A stretch of 64,000 nt of DNA from Pelodictyon luteolum (GTDB lineage Bacteria > Bacteroidota > Chlorobiia > Chlorobiales > Chlorobiaceae): contig DYNE01000008.1 of NCBI GenBank assembly GCA_020721225.1, positions 1 through 64,000 of the forward strand, read 5' to 3'. Shown here piece after piece: positions 45,042 to 54,611 of the stretch (its first letter is position 1; every line of letters begins with the position of its first letter). The position numbers and the translations under genes were made by a program. The notes below the pieces were generated by a model. That model was not told the DNA's origin, searched no databases, and worked only from the letters and a program-made list of their open reading frames with translations.

Positions 45042-45914
45042 TTATAAATCCACGATCATGCCGATGGTGCTGTAGCTTTCGGGGCGGTAGAAGTACATGC
45101 CGTGACGGCTCATGCCTGAAAAATAGTTATAGGCAACTCTTACCCGGTCCATACCGAGAGCGGTGAGGCGCATGCCTGCCTGCAGATTCCAGGTTCCGCG
45201 GTATCCTTTGGTTTCTCCGTCCGCATCTCCTCTCCAGATCGGCAGCAGTTTGAAGTCGGCTGCAAGGTAGGTGTTGCCAGGCGTGGACACTTCGGCTCCG
45301 GCCTGGAAGGAGTGCGGGCTGATGTTGTCGGGAATGGTGTGCCAGAGGTACTGGTAGCCGGCATAAACGCGGTGTTCGGGCGAACTGAGCGCTATGGTGA
45401 GGTTGACGAACTCTCTGCTGAAGGTGAACGGCACCACGAAAGGACCTTCCTGAATCCACTCTCCGTTTTCATCGGTATGGCCATCCTCGAAGTGCGAGGA
45501 GATATGGCTCAGCCGCAGTCTTGCGCTGAGTTCATCGAAGGGCAGGGTACCGGTTTCGACGGTTTTTTTCCAGGTGGCATTGATACCGAAAAGGTAGTCG
45601 ATGGTATCGACGGGAAATTTGAAGTTATCGGACGTGTTCAGCCGGGAGAACGTTCCGAAATCAACGCCGACGGCAAAAGTCCTGTTATCGTTCTGGTAAA
45701 TATCGGCAGAGGTGCCGATGTCGAGCTGCAGCGCATCTTCGGAGAGCATGGGCATGACGGCGATTCGCGGCTCTGTCGGGTCGGCAAGCAGCGGTTTGAA
45801 GAGCGTATTGAGGGTCGGGTTGAGCAGGGGTTCGGCCGATGCCGTTCCGCAGGCTGCGGCACAGATTGCCGCCGTGATGAAGCATACCTTTTTAAGGAAA
45901 TTTTTCTGTTTCAT
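45042..45914 (-). CDS. DUF1207-like exported protein
   Basis: The 290-residue protein has a signal peptide (FLKKVCFITAAICAAACGTASA). An all-beta region follows with RIAVMPMLSEDALQLDIGTSADIYQ, RLRLSHISSHFEDGHTD, SREFVNLTIALSSPEHRVYAGYQYLWHTIPD and a C-terminal RVAYNYFSGMSRHGMYFYRPESYSTIG. The pattern suits DUF1207, a family of probable outer-membrane beta-barrels of unknown role. Two upstream ATGs exist; 45914 is chosen because it begins the signal peptide. It lies 55 bases downstream of pyrB. Confidence 0.72.
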   Translation of the reverse strand: MKQKNFLKKVCFITAAICAAACGTASAEPLLNPTLNTLFKPLLADPTEPRIAVMPMLSEDALQLDIGTSADIYQNDNRTFAVGVDFGTFSRLNTSDNFKFPVDTIDYLFGINATWKKTVETGTLPFDELSARLRLSHISSHFEDGHTDENGEWIQEGPFVVPFTFSREFVNLTIALSSPEHRVYAGYQYLWHTIPDNISPHSFQAGAEVSTPGNTYLAADFKLLPIWRGDADGETKGYRGTWNLQAGMRLTALGMDRVRVAYNYFSGMSRHGMYFYRPESYSTIGMIVDL

Positions 45915-45969
45915 GGCGCTCGATGATGGTTTATGGTTCAGGTTGAGAGTATTGTTCATGATATCGGTG

Positions 45970-46896
45970 TTATCCGGCAAGCAGCGTCTGCAGGACAGCC
46001 ATGCGAACGGCGACACCGTTCGTGACCTGTTCAAGCAGCATGCTTTTCGAGTACCCGGGAGGTTGTATCCGGTCGGCTACGTTGTTGGATATTTCGATCT
46101 CCCTGTTGATGGGACCCGGATGGAGAACCAGAAGATGTTTGCGTACTCTTTCGAGGCGTTCGTCGTTGAGCCCGAAGTGCGTGGAGTACTCTTCAAGCGA
46201 TGGGAGGTACCCTCCGGTTGCCCGTTCAAGCTGCAGCCGGAGTACAAGAGCGGCATCCGCCCATTCGATGGCCTTGTCGAGATCGGTGAATATGCTGACT
46301 CCGAGGTGCGAGGTATCGGAAAAAAGCAGGGTGGCCGGGCCGCAGACAGCGACATTGGCGCCAAGAGTTTTCAGACCGAAAATATTTGAGCGGGCTACCC
46401 GGCTGTGCAGTACATCGCCGAGAATGACGATGTTGAGTCCCTTTACCGCACCGAAGTGTTCGCGAAGCGTGAAAATGTCGAGCAGTGCCTGCGTCGGGTG
46501 TTCGTGAGAGCCGTCGCCTGCGTTGATGACGGTTTTTGCGGTAATGCCGGCGATGAAATCTGCGGCTCCTGACGATGCATGCCTCAGTACGAAGGCGTCA
46601 ACCTGCATGGCTTCAAGGTTTCTGATGGTGTCGCCGAGAGATTCTCCTTTGCTGACACTGCTTCCGGATGCACTGAAGCTCAGGGTGCTTCCGCCGAGAT
46701 GGCGGGCGGCTATATCAAAAGAGAAACGGGTACGAGTGGAGTTCTCGAAAAAAACCAGTGCGATGCGTTTGTTCTGCAGCGTGACGGAAAATGATGGATC
46801 GGGGGTAACCAGTCTCTTTTTGAATACAGCTGCCAGGTCGAGCAGCGTATGGATGTCACCGGCCGGAAGGTTGCATAATCCGGTAAGGTTTTTCAA
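45970..46896 (-). CDS. pyrB: Aspartate carbamoyltransferase catalytic subunit
   Basis: The 308-residue enzyme makes carbamoyl aspartate in pyrimidine synthesis. Motifs are the carbamoyl phosphate loop FFENSTRTRFSFDIA, SSVSKGESLGDTIRNLEAM, VLRHASSGAADF, NAGDGSHEHPTQALLDIFTLREHF and the C-terminal LHPGPINREIEIS. The initiation codon appears to be TTG (MKNLTGL), with no better in-frame ATG upstream. No pyrI is seen, so it may act as a stand-alone trimer or in a PyrC complex. Confidence 0.95.
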   Translation of the reverse strand: MKNLTGLCNLPAGDIHTLLDLAAVFKKRLVTPDPSFSVTLQNKRIALVFFENSTRTRFSFDIAARHLGGSTLSFSASGSSVSKGESLGDTIRNLEAMQVDAFVLRHASSGAADFIAGITAKTVINAGDGSHEHPTQALLDIFTLREHFGAVKGLNIVILGDVLHSRVARSNIFGLKTLGANVAVCGPATLLFSDTSHLGVSIFTDLDKAIEWADAALVLRLQLERATGGYLPSLEEYSTHFGLNDERLERVRKHLLVLHPGPINREIEISNNVADRIQPPGYSKSMLLEQVTNGVAVRMAVLQTLLAG

Positions 46897-47023
46897 TTTT
46901 TCAGTGCTTTGTATGGTTGGTTTCAGAATTTTATCGAAGTTACAAAAAAAATGTTGATCGGTAATAGCCGGAGTCTTATGATATGAAAAGCTGTATAGAA
47001 ACGATTGTTAACGGTTTTCGGTT

Positions 47024-47374
47024 ATGCATGAAATGTCGATAGCCCTCTCCATTGTCGATGCTGTTGATGCGCAAGCCCGTGTCGAGGGCGCGGGGAGAAT
47101 TTCGAGGGTGGAACTCGTTATCGGTCGTCTGGCCGGTATCGAGCCTGAGTCGCTGCGGTTCTGTTTTCCTGCCGCGGCGACGGGTACTCTTGCCGAGGGT
47201 GCCGAGCTGGATATCGAGGAGATTGCCGCCGTTGCCGTTTGCGGAGCGTGCGGATTCCGGTTTTCCGTCACGTTTCCGGTGGCGGAGTGTCCTGAGTGCA
47301 GGTCGCTGAGGATAAGTGTGGTTTCGGGAGAGGAGTTCGTTATTCGGTCAATCACTATTGAAGAGGGAGATTAA
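47024..47374 (+). CDS. hypA: Hydrogenase nickel chaperone HypA
   Basis: The 116-residue protein begins MHEMSIALSIVDAV, in which His2 is the nickel ligand. A zinc-binding pair CGACG and CPEC follows at about residues 73 and 92. HypA hands nickel to [NiFe]-hydrogenase with HypB. It opens the hyp operon: hypB follows five bases after the stop. Confidence 0.95.
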   Translation: MHEMSIALSIVDAVDAQARVEGAGRISRVELVIGRLAGIEPESLRFCFPAAATGTLAEGAELDIEEIAAVAVCGACGFRFSVTFPVAECPECRSLRISVVSGEEFVIRSITIEEGD

Positions 47375-47378
47375 AAAA

Positions 47379-48188
47379 ATGTGCGATACATGCGGATGCG
47401 GGTCGGATGCTGATGCCGTAATACGCAGACCCGGTCAGGGGAGCGGACATCATCATGATCATGACGGGCATGATCATCACCACGGGCATGATCACGATCG
47501 CGGACATGACCACGATCACCATCATGAGCGCAGGGAGAGAAAGATCGGAATGGAGCAGGATGTGCTTCAGCAGAACAACCTTCTTGCCGAAAGAAATCGC
47601 GGCTATTTTGAGGCAAAAAATATTGTAGCCCTGAATTTTCTGAGTTCGCCGGGTTCAGGGAAGACTTCCCTGCTCGAGAAAACCATTCCGCAGTGCAAGG
47701 GGAAGTTTTCTGTGGCGGTGATAGAAGGCGACCAGCAGACCACCAACGATGCCGATCGCATCCATGCGCTCGGCGTGCCGGTTGTTCAGGTCAATACGGG
47801 CACCGGCTGCCATCTCGATGCCCTCATGATAAACCGTGCTCTGAAAGAGCTCGCTCCCGAGGCGAACTCGCTGCTTTGTATCGAGAACGTAGGCAATCTT
47901 GTCTGTCCGGCCCTTTTTGATCTGGGAGAGGCGATGAAAGTTGTCGTTATCAGCGTTACGGAAGGCGACGACAAGCCGCTGAAGTATCCATATATGTTTC
48001 ATGAGGCGGATGTCTGCATTCTCAACAAAATCGATCTGCTCCCTTATGTGGAGTTTGATGCCGCAGTGTGCCGGGAAAACGCCATGCGGGTAAGCCACGA
48101 TATCGAGTGGTTCGATCTGTCTGTAAGAACCGGTGAGGGCCTGGATGCCTGGCTGGCCTGGCTTGAACGAAAAATGGCGAAGCGCTGA
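47379..48188 (+). CDS. hypB: Hydrogenase nickel incorporation GTPase HypB
   Basis: The 269-residue protein has an N-terminal CxxCxC metal site (MCDTCGCG) and a histidine-rich nickel-storage stretch (HHHDHDGHDHHHGHDHDRG, about residues 24-48). A SIMIBI GTPase domain follows with SSPGSGKTSLLEK (P-loop), EGDQQTTNDADRI, and KID as the nucleotide motif. It inserts nickel into hydrogenase using GTP. The ORF-track start is 21 codons early; ATG 47379 is right after hypA. Confidence 0.96.
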   Translation: MCDTCGCGSDADAVIRRPGQGSGHHHDHDGHDHHHGHDHDRGHDHDHHHERRERKIGMEQDVLQQNNLLAERNRGYFEAKNIVALNFLSSPGSGKTSLLEKTIPQCKGKFSVAVIEGDQQTTNDADRIHALGVPVVQVNTGTGCHLDALMINRALKELAPEANSLLCIENVGNLVCPALFDLGEAMKVVVISVTEGDDKPLKYPYMFHEADVCILNKIDLLPYVEFDAAVCRENAMRVSHDIEWFDLSVRTGEGLDAWLAWLERKMAKR

Positions 48189-48193
48189 AGGAG

Positions 48194-50485
48194 ATGTATC
48201 CTGATGGTACCCGTCGTATCAGGATTACGGTAAACGGTATCGTGCAGGGGGTGGGGTTTCGTCCTTTTGTTTACCGTCTTGCCTGTACGCGATCGATACA
48301 GGGGTTTATCAGGAACACCCCTTCGGGAGTCGTGATCGAGGCTCAGGGAGCGGGGGAGACGCTCGAAGGGTTTCTCACGGAAATTGAGCGCCATCCGCCT
48401 CCGCTTGCAAGAATCACGGCTCTGGAGACCGTTTCCGTTTCCTGTGAGCCGTGCTCCTGTTTTGAGATCGATCTCTCTGTTCATGGTCACGAGGTTGAAA
48501 CGTTGATCCCGCCGGATATAGCGCTTTGCGAAAGCTGCCGCAGTGAGCTTTTCGACTCGCGGAACCGGCGGTTCCGTTATCCGTTCATCAATTGCACTGA
48601 TTGCGGACCGCGATACACGATCGTCGAGAGCATTCCCTATGATCGTCCGTTTACCTCCATGAAGGGGTTTCCCTTATGTCCGGATTGCGCGGAGGAATAT
48701 CGGGATCCCCTTGACAGGCGTTTTCACGCTCAGCCCAATGCATGCCCCGTATGCGGTCCGGCAGTTATGCTTCTGGACTCTTCCGGAAATCGCCTTGCTG
48801 CCGACAGGGTTATACGGGAGGCTTCTGCCATGCTCAAGGCGGGAAAGATTGTTGCCGTGAAAGGTGTGGGGGGGTTTCATCTCGCTGTCGATGCCCGTAA
48901 CGGGAGTGCAGTTCAGCGCCTCAGGGATCGGAAGGCGAGGGAGGAGAAGCCTTTTGCCGTGATGATGCGCGATCTTGCATCGGTGCGGCAGATCTGCGTT
49001 GTCGGAAGCGATGAGGCGGCGGCACTCCGTTCTGCGGAAGCGCCCATAATGCTGCTTGAAAAGAGTGCCGGATTCCCTCTGCCGGAGATAATCGCTCCCG
49101 GAAACGACCGTCTTGGCGTGATGCTTCCCTATTCGCCGCTTCACGCCCTGCTGCTCGAAGAGGGACCTGACATGGTGGTGATGACAAGCGCCAATTGCAG
49201 CGATGAACCGGTGCTGCATGACGATGCCGATGCGGTTCTGAGGCTTGTTGGCATTGCGGATGCTTTTCTGGTGCATAACCGTCCGATTCTGCAGAAGTGC
49301 GATGATTCGGTTGCGATTCACCTTTCGGGAGCGCTTCGCCTTTTCAGGCGCAGCAGGGGCTATGTACCCGCTCCGGTTTTGCTCGATGAGGATGGTCCGC
49401 CACTGCTTGCGACAGGAGGAGAGCTGAAAAATACCCTTTGTCTCCTGCACGGCCGAAACGCGATTCTGAGTCAGCATCTCGGCGATATGAAGAATTTCGA
49501 AACGTGGCAGTTTTTCACGGATGCGGCACGGCATCTGCAGGAGCTGTTCCGTACCAGTCCGGAGCTTGTCGTGCATGATCTGCACCCGGATTATCTTACT
49601 ACCCGATGGGCATCGATGCAGCCTCTTCCGCTGCTTGGCGTACAGCATCATCATGCCCATCTTGCCGCCTGTCTGGCCGAGAACGGGGAGCACTCTCCGG
49701 TTATCGGCCTTGTGCTTGACGGTACGGGATATGGCCCGGACGGCACCATATGGGGAGGCGAAGTGCTGATTGGCGATTGTGCCGGAGTCGAGCGCTTTGC
49801 TTCGCTGGAAGCGATGCCGCTTCCCGGTGGAGATGCCGCGATTCTCGAACCCTGGCGAGCAGCTCTGGGTTATCTTTACAGAAGTTGTCCTGAAATTCCG
49901 GACCTCCCTTTTCTTCGCGATGTCATGAGCGACGAGGTGACGGAACTGCTTGTGCGAAACCTTCATTGTCCGGAAACTTCAAGTTGCGGACGGTTGTTCG
50001 ATGTCGTGGCCGCAGTCGCAGGGCTTCGGAACAGGGTTTTTTACGAGGGCCAGTCGGCGGTCGAGCTTATGCAGGCGGCCGGCGGCCGGTTGGGTTCCGG
50101 TCGTTTCAGCAGCGGCGTGGAGGTGCGCGATGGACGGCTGGTGATGCTTGTGGCTCCGTTGGTGCGCGACGTAGCTTCTGCTGTTGGAGACGGGATGCTG
50201 CCAGGGGAGATCAGCAGGCGTTTCCATCGTACGCTGTGCGATATGCTGCTCGACGTAACCCGAAGGGCATCATCCGCTTCGGGGATATGTACGGTTGCGC
50301 TCAGCGGTGGCGTGTTCCAGAATTCGCTGCTTTTTGAAACGCTTGTCGCCGAATTGCAGGCTTCGGGGTACATGGTGCTGACCCATACGGCGGTGCCGTG
50401 CAACGATGGAGGACTTTCGTTGGGACAGGCGGTTATCGGCAGGGAATATCTGAAAGGGAGGTATGGGGGGGTAATTTATAATTGA
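48194..50485 (+). CDS. hypF: Carbamoyltransferase HypF
   Basis: The 763-residue maturation enzyme makes the thiocarbamate precursor of the cyanide ligands of [NiFe]-hydrogenase. It shows an acylphosphatase-like domain (VQGVGFRPFVYRLA), two zinc fingers (CESCRSEL with CTDCG, CPDC with CPVCGP), a YrdC-like domain (AVKGVGGFHLAVDA), and a Kae1-like domain with VQHHHAHLAAC. Length is normal for HypF. The C-terminus GVIYN and stop lie inside the start of a tandem gataatgg repeat, so the end may have been altered by an insertion there. Confidence 0.95.
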   Translation: MYPDGTRRIRITVNGIVQGVGFRPFVYRLACTRSIQGFIRNTPSGVVIEAQGAGETLEGFLTEIERHPPPLARITALETVSVSCEPCSCFEIDLSVHGHEVETLIPPDIALCESCRSELFDSRNRRFRYPFINCTDCGPRYTIVESIPYDRPFTSMKGFPLCPDCAEEYRDPLDRRFHAQPNACPVCGPAVMLLDSSGNRLAADRVIREASAMLKAGKIVAVKGVGGFHLAVDARNGSAVQRLRDRKAREEKPFAVMMRDLASVRQICVVGSDEAAALRSAEAPIMLLEKSAGFPLPEIIAPGNDRLGVMLPYSPLHALLLEEGPDMVVMTSANCSDEPVLHDDADAVLRLVGIADAFLVHNRPILQKCDDSVAIHLSGALRLFRRSRGYVPAPVLLDEDGPPLLATGGELKNTLCLLHGRNAILSQHLGDMKNFETWQFFTDAARHLQELFRTSPELVVHDLHPDYLTTRWASMQPLPLLGVQHHHAHLAACLAENGEHSPVIGLVLDGTGYGPDGTIWGGEVLIGDCAGVERFASLEAMPLPGGDAAILEPWRAALGYLYRSCPEIPDLPFLRDVMSDEVTELLVRNLHCPETSSCGRLFDVVAAVAGLRNRVFYEGQSAVELMQAAGGRLGSGRFSSGVEVRDGRLVMLVAPLVRDVASAVGDGMLPGEISRRFHRTLCDMLLDVTRRASSASGICTVALSGGVFQNSLLFETLVAELQASGYMVLTHTAVPCNDGGLSLGQAVIGREYLKGRYGGVIYN

Positions 50486-50560
50486 TAATGGATAATTGAT
50501 AATTGATAATGGATAATTGATAATGGATAATGGATAATGGAGAGTGGGGAATTGATAATG
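50473..50560 (+). repeat. Tandem GATAATGG/GATAATT repeat array
   Basis: Repeated 7- to 10-base units of the type attgataatgg, ataattgat and ataatggat run from the 3' end of hypF to the start of the next gene. The 23-bp segment 50484-50506 (gataatggataattgataattga) reappears inverted at 51040-51062 with 21 of 23 identical. Confidence 0.85.
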
Positions 50561-50932
50561 GGGAAGGGGGAAAACAGGGTTAAGGAGCTTTCTTTTGCAT
50601 TTGCGCTTCGTATAATCAAACTTGCTCAGTTTCTGGAGCAGGAGAAAAAAGCTTATGTGCTGAGCAAACAGCTTCTGAGGTCTGGTACTTCCATTGGCGC
50701 GCTTGTTCGTGAGGCAGAGCATGCCGAAAGCAGGTCGGATTTTATTCATAAAATGGCGATAGCTCTTAAAGAAGCTAATGAAACTGACTATTGGATCGAG
50801 CTTCTTTATCAGTTACAAATCCTTGAAAGGGAGGGTTTTGATTCAATAAAATCCGACGTCGTAGAATTACTGAAACTCCTGACAGCCATAATCAAATCAT
50901 CTAAAAAGAAATTGATAATTGATAATGGGTAA
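50558..50932 (+). CDS. Four-helix bundle (S23/IVP-like) protein
   Basis: The 124-residue protein contains ELSFAFALRIIKLAQFL, SKQLLRSGTSIGALVREAEHAES, DFIHKMAIALKEANETDYWIELL and a final hydrophobic helix. These match the four-helix proteins once found in 23S rRNA intervening sequences and widely scattered in bacterial genomes. The function is unknown. It sits between hypF and hypC, where no hyp gene would be expected. It is bounded by A/T-rich inverted repeats and ends KKLIIDNG, which is translated repeat sequence. The ATG is the second one in the ORF-track frame. Confidence 0.82.
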   Translation: MGKGENRVKELSFAFALRIIKLAQFLEQEKKAYVLSKQLLRSGTSIGALVREAEHAESRSDFIHKMAIALKEANETDYWIELLYQLQILEREGFDSIKSDVVELLKLLTAIIKSSKKKLIIDNG

Positions 50933-51039
50933 TGGAAGAGTGGAGAGTGGAAGAATAAGAGGATTAACAGGGTTAATGTGCACTATAAGTCATAATCAGC
51001 ATAAGGAATTCACCCGTAAGCGATTGAGTTCAATCGTTG

Positions 51040-51062
51040 TCAATTATCAACTGTCCATTATC
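51040..51062 (-). repeat. Right arm of the inverted repeat flanking the S23-like gene
   Basis: The reverse complement, gataatggacagttgataattga, differs from 50484-50506 at two of 23 positions. Together the arms bracket the S23-like gene (about 580 bp overall). TAATT occurs just outside both arms, a possible short target duplication. Confidence 0.7.
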
Positions 51063-51074
51063 TAATTAATAAAC

Positions 51075-51359
51075 ATGTGTTTAGCCATACCGGGCAGAGT
51101 GATCGAAATAACCGAAGAAAACGGTTTGAAAATGGGAACGGTCGATGTTAACGGAAGCCGTACGAAGGCGTGCCTTGAATATGTGCCTGATATCGTTCCT
51201 GGTCAGTTTACGATCGTTCATGCGGGTTTTGCCCTGAAAATCATCGATGAAGAGGAGGTTGCCGAGAGCCTCAAGCTTTGGCAGGAGCTGATCGAGAGCG
51301 GAGCTTTCGAGAGGGACGACGAGCTTCCTCCTCAGGAGGATTTCATAGGGTTGCCATGA
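51075..51359 (+). CDS. hypC: Hydrogenase assembly chaperone HypC
   Basis: The 94-residue protein begins [12 protein letters not shown], where Cys2 is essential for iron and hydrogenase binding. The rest is the HypC beta-barrel ([32 protein letters not shown]). With HypD it builds the Fe(CN)2CO unit. Its stop overlaps the hypD ATG by four bases. It is a bit longer than usual, with an acidic tail. Confidence 0.95.
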   Translation: MCLAIPGRVIEITEENGLKMGTVDVNGSRTKACLEYVPDIVPGQFTIVHAGFALKIIDEEEVAESLKLWQELIESGAFERDDELPPQEDFIGLP

Positions 51360-52453
51360 AGTTCATAGACGAATACCGGGATCCGCAGATCGCGCTCCGT
51401 CTTGCGGATGAGATAAAGCGCAGGGCAACCAGGCGGTGGACCATCATGGAGATCTGCGGGGGGCAGACCCATTCGATCATGCGAAACGGCATCGACCAAC
51501 TGCTTGGCGATACCGTCGAGATGGTTCACGGTCCGGGATGTCCGGTTTGCGTCACGCCGCTTGAAGTTATCGATCAGGCGCATTCGATCGCATCGATGCC
51601 GGGGGTGATTTTCGCTTCGTTCGGGGATATGCTGCGGGTTCCAGGCAGTGTCAGCGATCTTTTCACGGTTCGCAGCAGGGGCGGCGACGTAAGAATTGTC
51701 TATTCGCCGCTCGAAGCGTTGCAGTTCGCGCGTGACAATCCGCAGAAAGAGGTTGTATTTCTTGCCGTGGGCTTCGAGACGACTGCGCCGGCCAATGCCA
51801 TGGCCGTTCATCAGGCGGCCCGTGAGGGAATCGACAATTTCACCGTGCTCTGCAGTCAGGCGCTGGTTCCGCCTGCAATGCGCGCGATTCTCTCGTCACA
51901 GGAGAACTGCGTGGAGGGTTTTCTTGCTGCCGGCCACGTCTGTGCGGTGACCGGTTATGAAGAGTACCGGCAGATAGCCCGGGATTTTCATGTGCCGATC
52001 GTTCCTACAGGTTTTGAGCCGGTGGATCTGCTGGCCGGAATTCTTGAAACGGTCGGATTGCTCGAAGATGGGCGAGCCGAGGTCGTCAACCGTTATGGCA
52101 GGGTGGTCTCTTCCGACGGCAATATACGGGCAAGAGAGCTTGTCTCGACCGTTTTCGAGGTCGCTGACCGTCAGTGGCGGGGTATCGGGCTTATTCCGGA
52201 GAGCGGTCTCTCTCTGCGCCGGGAGTTTTTACGCTTCGATGCAGCCCGGAAGTTCGCCGTGGTTCATATCCGCACGGAAGAGTCACCTCTGTGCAGAAGC
52301 GGTCAGGTTTTGCAGGGGAATCTGAAACCCGATGCCTGTGAGGCGTTCGGTAAGGAGTGCACCCCTTTACATCCGCTTGGCGCGACGATGGTTTCTTCCG
52401 AAGGTGCCTGTGCGGCATATTACCGTTATCATCGAAATTCCGAACTCTTATGA
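51356..52453 (+). CDS. hypD: Hydrogenase formation protein HypD
   Basis: The 365-residue iron-sulfur protein is the scaffold for the Fe(CN)2CO cofactor with HypC. Motifs are [71 protein letters not shown] and a final Cys-rich region for the 4Fe-4S cluster ([36 protein letters not shown]). The ORF-track start is 26 codons upstream inside hypC; ATG 51356 is used. Confidence 0.96.
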   Translation: MKFIDEYRDPQIALRLADEIKRRATRRWTIMEICGGQTHSIMRNGIDQLLGDTVEMVHGPGCPVCVTPLEVIDQAHSIASMPGVIFASFGDMLRVPGSVSDLFTVRSRGGDVRIVYSPLEALQFARDNPQKEVVFLAVGFETTAPANAMAVHQAAREGIDNFTVLCSQALVPPAMRAILSSQENCVEGFLAAGHVCAVTGYEEYRQIARDFHVPIVPTGFEPVDLLAGILETVGLLEDGRAEVVNRYGRVVSSDGNIRARELVSTVFEVADRQWRGIGLIPESGLSLRREFLRFDAARKFAVVHIRTEESPLCRSGQVLQGNLKPDACEAFGKECTPLHPLGATMVSSEGACAAYYRYHRNSELL

Positions 52454-53493
52454 TGCAGTCGTTCAATTGTCCTCTTCCTCTGATGCGCCACGAAACGGTT
52501 CAGATGGGTCATGGTGCGGGAGGAAAGCTTTCCCGGGAACTGATGCAGGCGGTTTTCATGCCTCATCTCGGCAACGTTTTTCTCGATATGCTCGACGATC
52601 AGGCAAAACTGTCGCTTCCGTCCGGTCATGTGGCGTTTACGACGGATACCTACGTAATAAGCCCTGTTTTTTTCCCCGGCGGAACCATCGGGTCTCTTGC
52701 CGTTAACGGAACCGTCAATGATCTTGCCGTCGGCGGAGCGAAGCCGTTATACCTCAGTGCCGGCTTTGTGCTGGAGGAGGGGTTTCCTCTGGCTGATCTT
52801 GTGCGTATCGTTGCGGATATGGCCGATGCCGCTCGTAAGGCAGGAGTGCTTATCGTGACCGGTGATACCAAGGTTGTGCAGAGAGGTTCGTGTGACGGTA
52901 TTTTTATCAATACTTCAGGTATCGGTCTGCTTCGTGACGACGTTTCGCTATCCTGCCGGAATCTGAAGCCGGGCGACCGGATACTGCTTTCCGGTACGGC
53001 AGGAGATCACGGCATGTCGATCATGACGGCAAGGGAAGCCCTGTCGTTTCAGGCGGATATAGCGAGCGACTGTGCTTCGCTGAACCGCATGATTGAATCG
53101 GTGCTCGATGCCGTTCCGCAAGTGCACGCCATGCGTGATCCTACAAGGGGAGGGGTAGCTGCGGTGCTCAATGAGCTTGCCTCGGCCTCTGCTGCAGGAA
53201 TCGAGCTTCAGGAGCATGCGGTTCCTGTCAGGGCGGAAGTGAGGGGGGCCTGTGAATTGCTTGGTATCGATCCGCTTCATGTGGCCAATGAAGGTAAAGT
53301 GGTTGTTGTTGTTCCTGAACCGTATGCGTCAACGGCGCTCGATGTGATGCGATCCTTTGACGAGGGCAGGGATGCGGCGGTAATCGGTTCGGTAACCGCC
53401 GAACATCCGGGTATGGTGGTTACGCGCACTTCGCTCGGCAGCCGCAGGATCGTTGATCTGCCTGCCGGAGAATTGCTTCCGAGAATTTGCTGA
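52450..53493 (+). CDS. hypE: Hydrogenase expression/formation protein HypE
   Basis: The 347-residue enzyme dehydrates the thiocarbamoyl group on its own C-terminal Cys to give the cyanide donor. The N-terminal [12 protein letters not shown] is the nucleotide site and the C-terminal PRIC carries the reactive Cys. PurM-like segments are [28 protein letters not shown] and [13 protein letters not shown]. Its start overlaps the hypD stop. It ends the hyp operon; the hydrogenase structural genes are not in the window. Confidence 0.95.
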   Translation: MMQSFNCPLPLMRHETVQMGHGAGGKLSRELMQAVFMPHLGNVFLDMLDDQAKLSLPSGHVAFTTDTYVISPVFFPGGTIGSLAVNGTVNDLAVGGAKPLYLSAGFVLEEGFPLADLVRIVADMADAARKAGVLIVTGDTKVVQRGSCDGIFINTSGIGLLRDDVSLSCRNLKPGDRILLSGTAGDHGMSIMTAREALSFQADIASDCASLNRMIESVLDAVPQVHAMRDPTRGGVAAVLNELASASAAGIELQEHAVPVRAEVRGACELLGIDPLHVANEGKVVVVVPEPYASTALDVMRSFDEGRDAAVIGSVTAEHPGMVVTRTSLGSRRIVDLPAGELLPRIC

Positions 53494-53642
53494 CTACCTT
53501 ATCGGGTCGTTGTTTTTTTTGAGTGCATGCCGCTGAAAAAAGGGGAATTATTTTGCAATCTCCCTCTGCATGGGTTATTCTTGGGTTACACATCGGATAG
53601 CCTCCAGCTATACAAATTGACATCAATAAGCGACTTGCCGTT

Positions 53643-54539
53643 ATGAAAGGTATCATTCTTGCGGGCGGTTCAGGGTCCCGGCTTTATCCTATAACGAAGG
53701 GAATATCGAAGCAGCTGCTTCCCATATACGATAAACCGATGATTTACTATCCGTTGAGCACGTTGCTGCTTGCGGGCATCAAGGATATTCTTGTGATCTC
53801 GACTCCCGAAGACCTGCCGTTGTTTTCCCGTCTGCTGGGAGACGGATCTGCCTGGGGTATACGGTTCTCTTATATTCTGCAGCCATCTCCAGACGGTCTC
53901 GCACAGGCTTTTCTGCTTGGCAGGGAGTTCATCGGCAATGACGATGTCTGCCTGATACTCGGAGATAACATTTTTTTCGGTTACGGTTTCAGCGCTATGC
54001 TCGAACGTGCGGTGCAACGTGTTCGTGAGGAGCGGATCGCCAATATTTTCGGCTATTATGTCAAAGATCCCGAGCGGTATGGAGTTGCGGAATTCGATAG
54101 TTCCGGCAAGGTGCTCTCCATCGAGGAAAAGCCTGAAATTCCGAAATCGAATTATGCGGTCGTCGGACTTTATTTTTATACGAACGACGTTGTTTCCATT
54201 GCGGAAAGCATCAGACCATCCGCACGCGGTGAGCTTGAAATCACTTCTGTAAACGAAGAGTACCTCAAGCTCGAACGTTTAAGGTTGTCGCTGCTGGGTC
54301 GGGGTTTTGCCTGGCTCGATACCGGTACCCATGATTCGTTTCAGGAAGCAGGTAATTTTATTGAAACGGTCGAGAAGCGTCAGGGATTGAAAGTCGCCTG
54401 TCCAGAGGAAATTGTCTGGCGGAAGGGGTGGATAGACGATACGCGGCTTGAAACGCTTGCCATTCCGCTTTTGAAAAGTCGGTATGGCGAATATCTTCTC
54501 CAGCTTCTGAACAATAAACAGGACGGGTTCGATATGTAA
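53643..54539 (+). CDS. rfbA: Glucose-1-phosphate thymidylyltransferase
   Basis: The 298-residue nucleotidyltransferase activates glucose-1-phosphate with dTTP. Motifs are [67 protein letters not shown] and [14 protein letters not shown]. It opens a dTDP-rhamnose operon (rfbA, rfbC, rfbD, rfbB), the first steps of a surface polysaccharide precursor. Confidence 0.96.
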   Translation: MKGIILAGGSGSRLYPITKGISKQLLPIYDKPMIYYPLSTLLLAGIKDILVISTPEDLPLFSRLLGDGSAWGIRFSYILQPSPDGLAQAFLLGREFIGNDDVCLILGDNIFFGYGFSAMLERAVQRVREERIANIFGYYVKDPERYGVAEFDSSGKVLSIEEKPEIPKSNYAVVGLYFYTNDVVSIAESIRPSARGELEITSVNEEYLKLERLRLSLLGRGFAWLDTGTHDSFQEAGNFIETVEKRQGLKVACPEEIVWRKGWIDDTRLETLAIPLLKSRYGEYLLQLLNNKQDGFDM

Positions 54540-54611
54540 ACTGTGCGAGGAGAGCGGGCCTGAGCTTTGTGGGTTAAAGCTGCGGCCGGCCTGTCATGTA
54601 AATATATTTTT

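Noticed and set aside
50473-51063. Possible CRISPR array in the gataatgg region
   Set aside because: Units are 7-10 bases with no spacers of uniform size; a simple tandem repeat.
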